In this document: positions 8,500-10,719 of the stretch, piece by piece | How positions within the stretch are numbered: position 1 is the first letter of the stretch | Layout of the letters: each line of letters opens with the position of its first letter | Assembly: GCF_036803785.1 (NCBI RefSeq) | Contig: NZ_DAIRTR010000103.1 | Coordinates: 1 to 10,719 of the forward strand | DNA: 10,719 nt | Source of the DNA: Pelomicrobium sp036803785 | GTDB taxonomy: Bacteria > Pseudomonadota > Gammaproteobacteria > Burkholderiales > UBA6910 | Direction: 5' to 3' | Program-made: the position numbers and the translations under genes | Notes under the pieces: generated by a model | Seen by the model: the letters and a program-made list of their open reading frames with translations, nothing else | Told to the model about the DNA's origin: nothing | The model's database searches: none

Positions 8500-9291
8500 A
8501 TGACGGTCATGACCCCGCCCCCTGCCGGCACGCCGATCAAGGCTGAGGTGCGCAATTTCAATTTCTATTACGGCACCTATCATGCTCTCAAGAACATCAA
8601 CATGCCGATTGCCGAGCATCAGATTACGGCACTCATCGGCCCCTCGGGCTGTGGCAAGTCCACTTTCCTGAGGTCGTTCAATCGTATGCACGATCTCTAT
8701 CCGGGAAACCGGTACGAAGGCGAGATCCATCTGCGGCCGGACAACGTGAATATCTTGAGCCCTAGGGTGGATCCCATCGAAGTACGGATGCGCATCAGCA
8801 TGGTGTTCCAGAAGCCTAATCCCTTTCCTAAGTCGATCTACGAAAACGTCGCCTATGGACTGAGGGTGAGGGGCGTGCGCCAGAAGGCGGTACTGGACGA
8901 GAAGGTGGAAGAGGCGCTGCGCAGTGCAGCGCTGTGGGAAGAGGTCAAGGATCGCCTGAATGATTTAGCGTTCAACCTTTCGGGCGGCCAGCAACAGCGG
9001 CTGTGCATTGCCCGGGCCCTGGCCACGGATCCCGAGCTACTTCTGTTCGACGAGCCCACGTCCGCTTTGGACCCCATTGCCACGGCCAGCATCGAAGAGC
9101 TGACTGCAGAGCTCAAGAAAAAGGTCACGATCCTCATCGTCACGCATAACATGCAGCAGGCGGCCCGCATCTCCGATTACACCGCCTACATGTATTTGGG
9201 CGAGCTGATCGAGTTCGGCCCGACTGACGAGCTGTTCATCAAGCCCAAGAACAAGCAGACCGAGGATTACATCACGGGGCGGTTCGGCTAA
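8500..9291 (+). CDS. pstB: Phosphate import ATPase PstB
   Basis: A 263-residue ABC ATPase that powers phosphate uptake through PstCA from the cytoplasmic face. Motifs in order: Walker A GPSGCGKST (47-55), Q-loop Q104 in VFQKPNPFP, signature LSGGQQQR (160-167), Walker B LLLFDEP (180-186, with D184 and catalytic E185), D-loop SALD (188-191) and switch H216. The FQKPNPFPKSIYENVAYG stretch is specific to PstB. An in-frame ATG at 8476 would add 8 residues and overlap pstA, but the strong Shine-Dalgarno site at 8481-8490 lies after it, so 8500 is preferred. Length fits the family (about 257-270). No phoU follows; the next gene is tpiA after 199 nt. Confidence 0.97.
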   Translation: MTVMTPPPAGTPIKAEVRNFNFYYGTYHALKNINMPIAEHQITALIGPSGCGKSTFLRSFNRMHDLYPGNRYEGEIHLRPDNVNILSPRVDPIEVRMRISMVFQKPNPFPKSIYENVAYGLRVRGVRQKAVLDEKVEEALRSAALWEEVKDRLNDLAFNLSGGQQQRLCIARALATDPELLLFDEPTSALDPIATASIEELTAELKKKVTILIVTHNMQQAARISDYTAYMYLGELIEFGPTDELFIKPKNKQTEDYITGRFG

Positions 9292-9435
9292 AGCGCCGAG
9301 CCACGGCCGCAACCCCCTGATATTTCCTCTGGCACCCCCGAGCGACGGGGCGAGAACCCACCTCGCCATGGCCTGATCCCATTGGAGCCGTCTCCTTCTC
9401 TCGAGGTCCCTAGAAGGGTCTTCACGGCATTTTGG
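9292..9435 (+). other. Non-coding gap after pstB with several stem-loops
   Basis: No credible gene is seen between pstB and the tpiA promoter. Three hairpins can be drawn: CCCCG/CGGGG with loop AGCGA (9336-9350), GGCGAG/CTCGCC with a 7-nt loop (9349-9367, sharing two bases with the first), and a 9-bp stem with one mismatch and one G-U (9403-9411 with 9415-9423, loop AGA). The last is followed after 6 nt by ATTTT. None is a textbook intrinsic terminator, but together with C-rich single-stranded stretches they make this the likely 3' end of the pst transcript, perhaps Rho-dependent. Confidence 0.4.
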
Positions 9436-9464
9436 TTGACCCTATCTAGCTGAGCAGGTAACAT
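9436..9464 (+). promoter_or_regulatory. Sigma70-type promoter for tpiA-secG
   Basis: TTGACC (9436-9441) matches the -35 hexamer at 5 of 6 positions and TAACAT (9459-9464) the -10 at 4 of 6, with the ideal 17-nt spacer. The start of transcription would be near 9471, about 20 nt before the tpiA ATG, leaving room for the GAGGG ribosome binding site at 9476-9480. Confidence 0.6.
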
Positions 9465-9490
9465 TTCTTAGTTTTGAGGGACGGGTCTGG

Positions 9491-10246
9491 ATGCGCCGAA
9501 AGCTCGTTGCAGGCAATTGGAAAATGCACGGAAGCCTGGCCGAGAACCGGGCGCTGTTGGCAGCCCTCGTGCCCGCGACGCGGGGGCTTGACCGGGTGGA
9601 CGTGGCCGTGTGTGTTCCGTTCCCTTACCTCCAGCAGGCCCAAGAGCTGCTGTCCGGCACCCACATGCTGTGGGGGGCACAGGATGCTAGCCGGCACGCG
9701 AAGGGGGCCTTCACCGGCGAGGTCTCGGCCCAGATGATTGCCGAATTCGGCGCCCGCTATGTGATCGTCGGCCACTCGGAGCGCCGCAGCTATCATGGTG
9801 AATCGGACGCGCTGGTGGCGGCCAAGTGCCAGGCGGTGCTGAACGCCGGGTTGACCCCCATCGTATGCCTGGGAGAGCGGCTGGAGGAGCGGGAGCGGGG
9901 CGAGACCGAAGCGGTGGTGGCCCGCCAGCTTGAGGCGGTGATGGACAGCCTGGGCGTTGCTGCCTTGAGCGGTTGCGTTCTCGCCTACGAACCCGTGTGG
10001 GCGATTGGCACCGGCAGGACGGCGACGCCCGACCAAGCCCAGGAGGTCCACGCCTACCTGCGCCGCCGGGTGGCGGAGCGCGACGGTGCGGTGGCCGCTC
10101 GCCTCACCCTTTTGTACGGCGGCAGCGTCAAGGGCTCGAACGCCCAGGCCCTGTTCTCCATGCCGGACATTGACGGGGGGCTGATCGGCGGCGCCTCCCT
10201 GGTGAGCGAGGAGTTCATCGCCATCTGCCGCGCCGCCCAGGCGTAG
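9491..10246 (+). CDS. tpiA: Triosephosphate isomerase
   Basis: A 251-residue cytosolic TIM-barrel enzyme that interconverts dihydroxyacetone phosphate and glyceraldehyde-3-phosphate in glycolysis and gluconeogenesis. All active-site residues are present: N9 and K11 in AGNWKMHG, H95 in VGHSERR, and catalytic E167 in AYEPVWAIGTG (165-175), whose end is the flexible lid loop. The phosphate-binding YGGSVKGSNA is at 209-218 and GGASL at 233-237. Length is typical (about 250). The ATG at 9491 follows GAGGG by 10 nt. It is 12 nt from secG, a pairing common in proteobacteria, and probably cotranscribed with it from the promoter at 9436-9464. Confidence 0.97.
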   Translation: MRRKLVAGNWKMHGSLAENRALLAALVPATRGLDRVDVAVCVPFPYLQQAQELLSGTHMLWGAQDASRHAKGAFTGEVSAQMIAEFGARYVIVGHSERRSYHGESDALVAAKCQAVLNAGLTPIVCLGERLEERERGETEAVVARQLEAVMDSLGVAALSGCVLAYEPVWAIGTGRTATPDQAQEVHAYLRRRVAERDGAVAARLTLLYGGSVKGSNAQALFSMPDIDGGLIGGASLVSEEFIAICRAAQA

Positions 10247-10258
10247 ACGAGGCAAAGC

Positions 10259-10606
10259 GTGCGAATCTTGATCCTGGTCATTCACGTGCTCGCTGCTGCG
10301 GGTATCATCGGGCTGGTTTTGCTCCAGCACGGCAAGGGCGCCGACGTGGGGGCGGCATTTGGCAGCGGCGCCTCGGGTAGTCTATTCGGCGCGACTGGCT
10401 CGGCCAATTTCTTGAGCCGCACTACAGCGCTCTTGGCGGTGGTGTTTTTTCTGACCAGTATGGGTCTTGCTTATCTGAGCGGTCAGAAGGCCGAGCGTCA
10501 GGGTGTCATGGCCAACCAGCCGGTGCAGAGCAAGCCGGTGGCGCCGCCCGCTGAGGTCCCGGCGCCGGGTTCGGAGGCCTCTAAGGCGAAGGAGATACCG
10601 AAATAG
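10259..10606 (+). CDS. secG: Protein-export membrane protein SecG
   Basis: A 115-residue small subunit of the SecYEG translocon that assists SecA-driven export across the inner membrane. It has two membrane segments (about 3-22 and 55-74) joined by the conserved loop LLQHGKGADVGAAFGSGASG (21-40) and SLFGATGSANFLSR, the SecG hallmark. The C-terminal tail from about residue 76 is hydrophilic and Pro/Ala-rich, typical of the family. The start is GTG, with GACGAGG (10246-10252) as ribosome binding site 6 nt ahead. It follows tpiA by 12 nt and precedes a tRNA-Leu gene, as in E. coli where secG is followed by leuU. Confidence 0.94.
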   Translation: MRILILVIHVLAAAGIIGLVLLQHGKGADVGAAFGSGASGSLFGATGSANFLSRTTALLAVVFFLTSMGLAYLSGQKAERQGVMANQPVQSKPVAPPAEVPAPGSEASKAKEIPK

Positions 10607-10681
10607 GGGTTGCGGGTGGCGGTGCCCGAGGCCGGGATTCCTGACCTGGGCGGGCCATCCGACCTACGTAATAACGATGCC

Positions 10682-10719
10682 GCCGACGTGGTGAAATTGG
10701 TAGACACGCCGTCTTGAGG
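10682..10719 (+). tRNA. tRNA-Leu (GAG), 3' half beyond window edge
   Basis: The last 38 bases match the 5' half of a bacterial tRNA-Leu: acceptor strand GCCGACG, then TGGTGAAATTGGTAGACAC for the D-arm region, and the anticodon stem-loop start with TT-GAG-G, so the anticodon GAG is at 10716-10718. E. coli leuU, at the same place after secG, has the same anticodon and a very similar 5' half. The variable arm, T-arm and 3' end lie outside the window. A TAATAA hexamer at 10669-10674 is -10-like, but no good -35 accompanies it, so cotranscription with secG is equally possible. Confidence 0.93.

Noticed and set aside
9446..10330. 294-codon minus-strand open frame covering tpiA and the start of secG
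   Set aside because: It spans two well-supported genes on the other strand and its translation shows no family features.

Overview
The window is a high-GC bacterial chromosomal segment made almost entirely of conserved housekeeping genes. I see no mobile element, CRISPR array, phage gene or defence cassette. Protein matches (FtsH, GlmM, PstS, TpiA) and gene order suggest a betaproteobacterium; the genus cannot be given from this sequence. That placement is inference from remembered family sequences, not from a search.

Layout: at the left edge yhbY (ribosome-associated RNA-binding protein, minus strand, cut by the edge) lies back to back with a long plus-strand series. The first block is rlmE (23S rRNA 2'-O-methyltransferase), ftsH (membrane AAA+ protease), folP (dihydropteroate synthase) and glmM (phosphoglucosamine mutase). 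The second block is the high-affinity phosphate ABC importer pstS-pstC-pstA-pstB. The third is tpiA (triosephosphate isomerase) and secG (translocase subunit), followed by the first half of a tRNA-Leu with anticodon GAG at the right edge.

The order yhbY / rlmE-ftsH-folP-glmM ... secG-tRNA-Leu(GAG) is the same as in Escherichia coli. Here pstSCAB and tpiA sit between glmM and secG.

The regulatory signals are clearest around the phosphate operon. A Pho box (5426-5443) stands 10 nt before a -10 element ahead of pstS. A strong intrinsic terminator (6521-6550) separates pstS from pstCAB, with a possible second promoter just after it. This arrangement would give abundant binding protein and less of the membrane transporter. 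No phoU follows pstB; instead there is a 199-nt non-coding gap with several stem-loops, then a good sigma70-type promoter for tpiA-secG. A 16-codon leader ORF with a Shine-Dalgarno sequence ends in an ATGA overlap with the folP start, which lacks its own ribosome binding site. I found no convincing undescribed system; the findings concern regulation and gene order.
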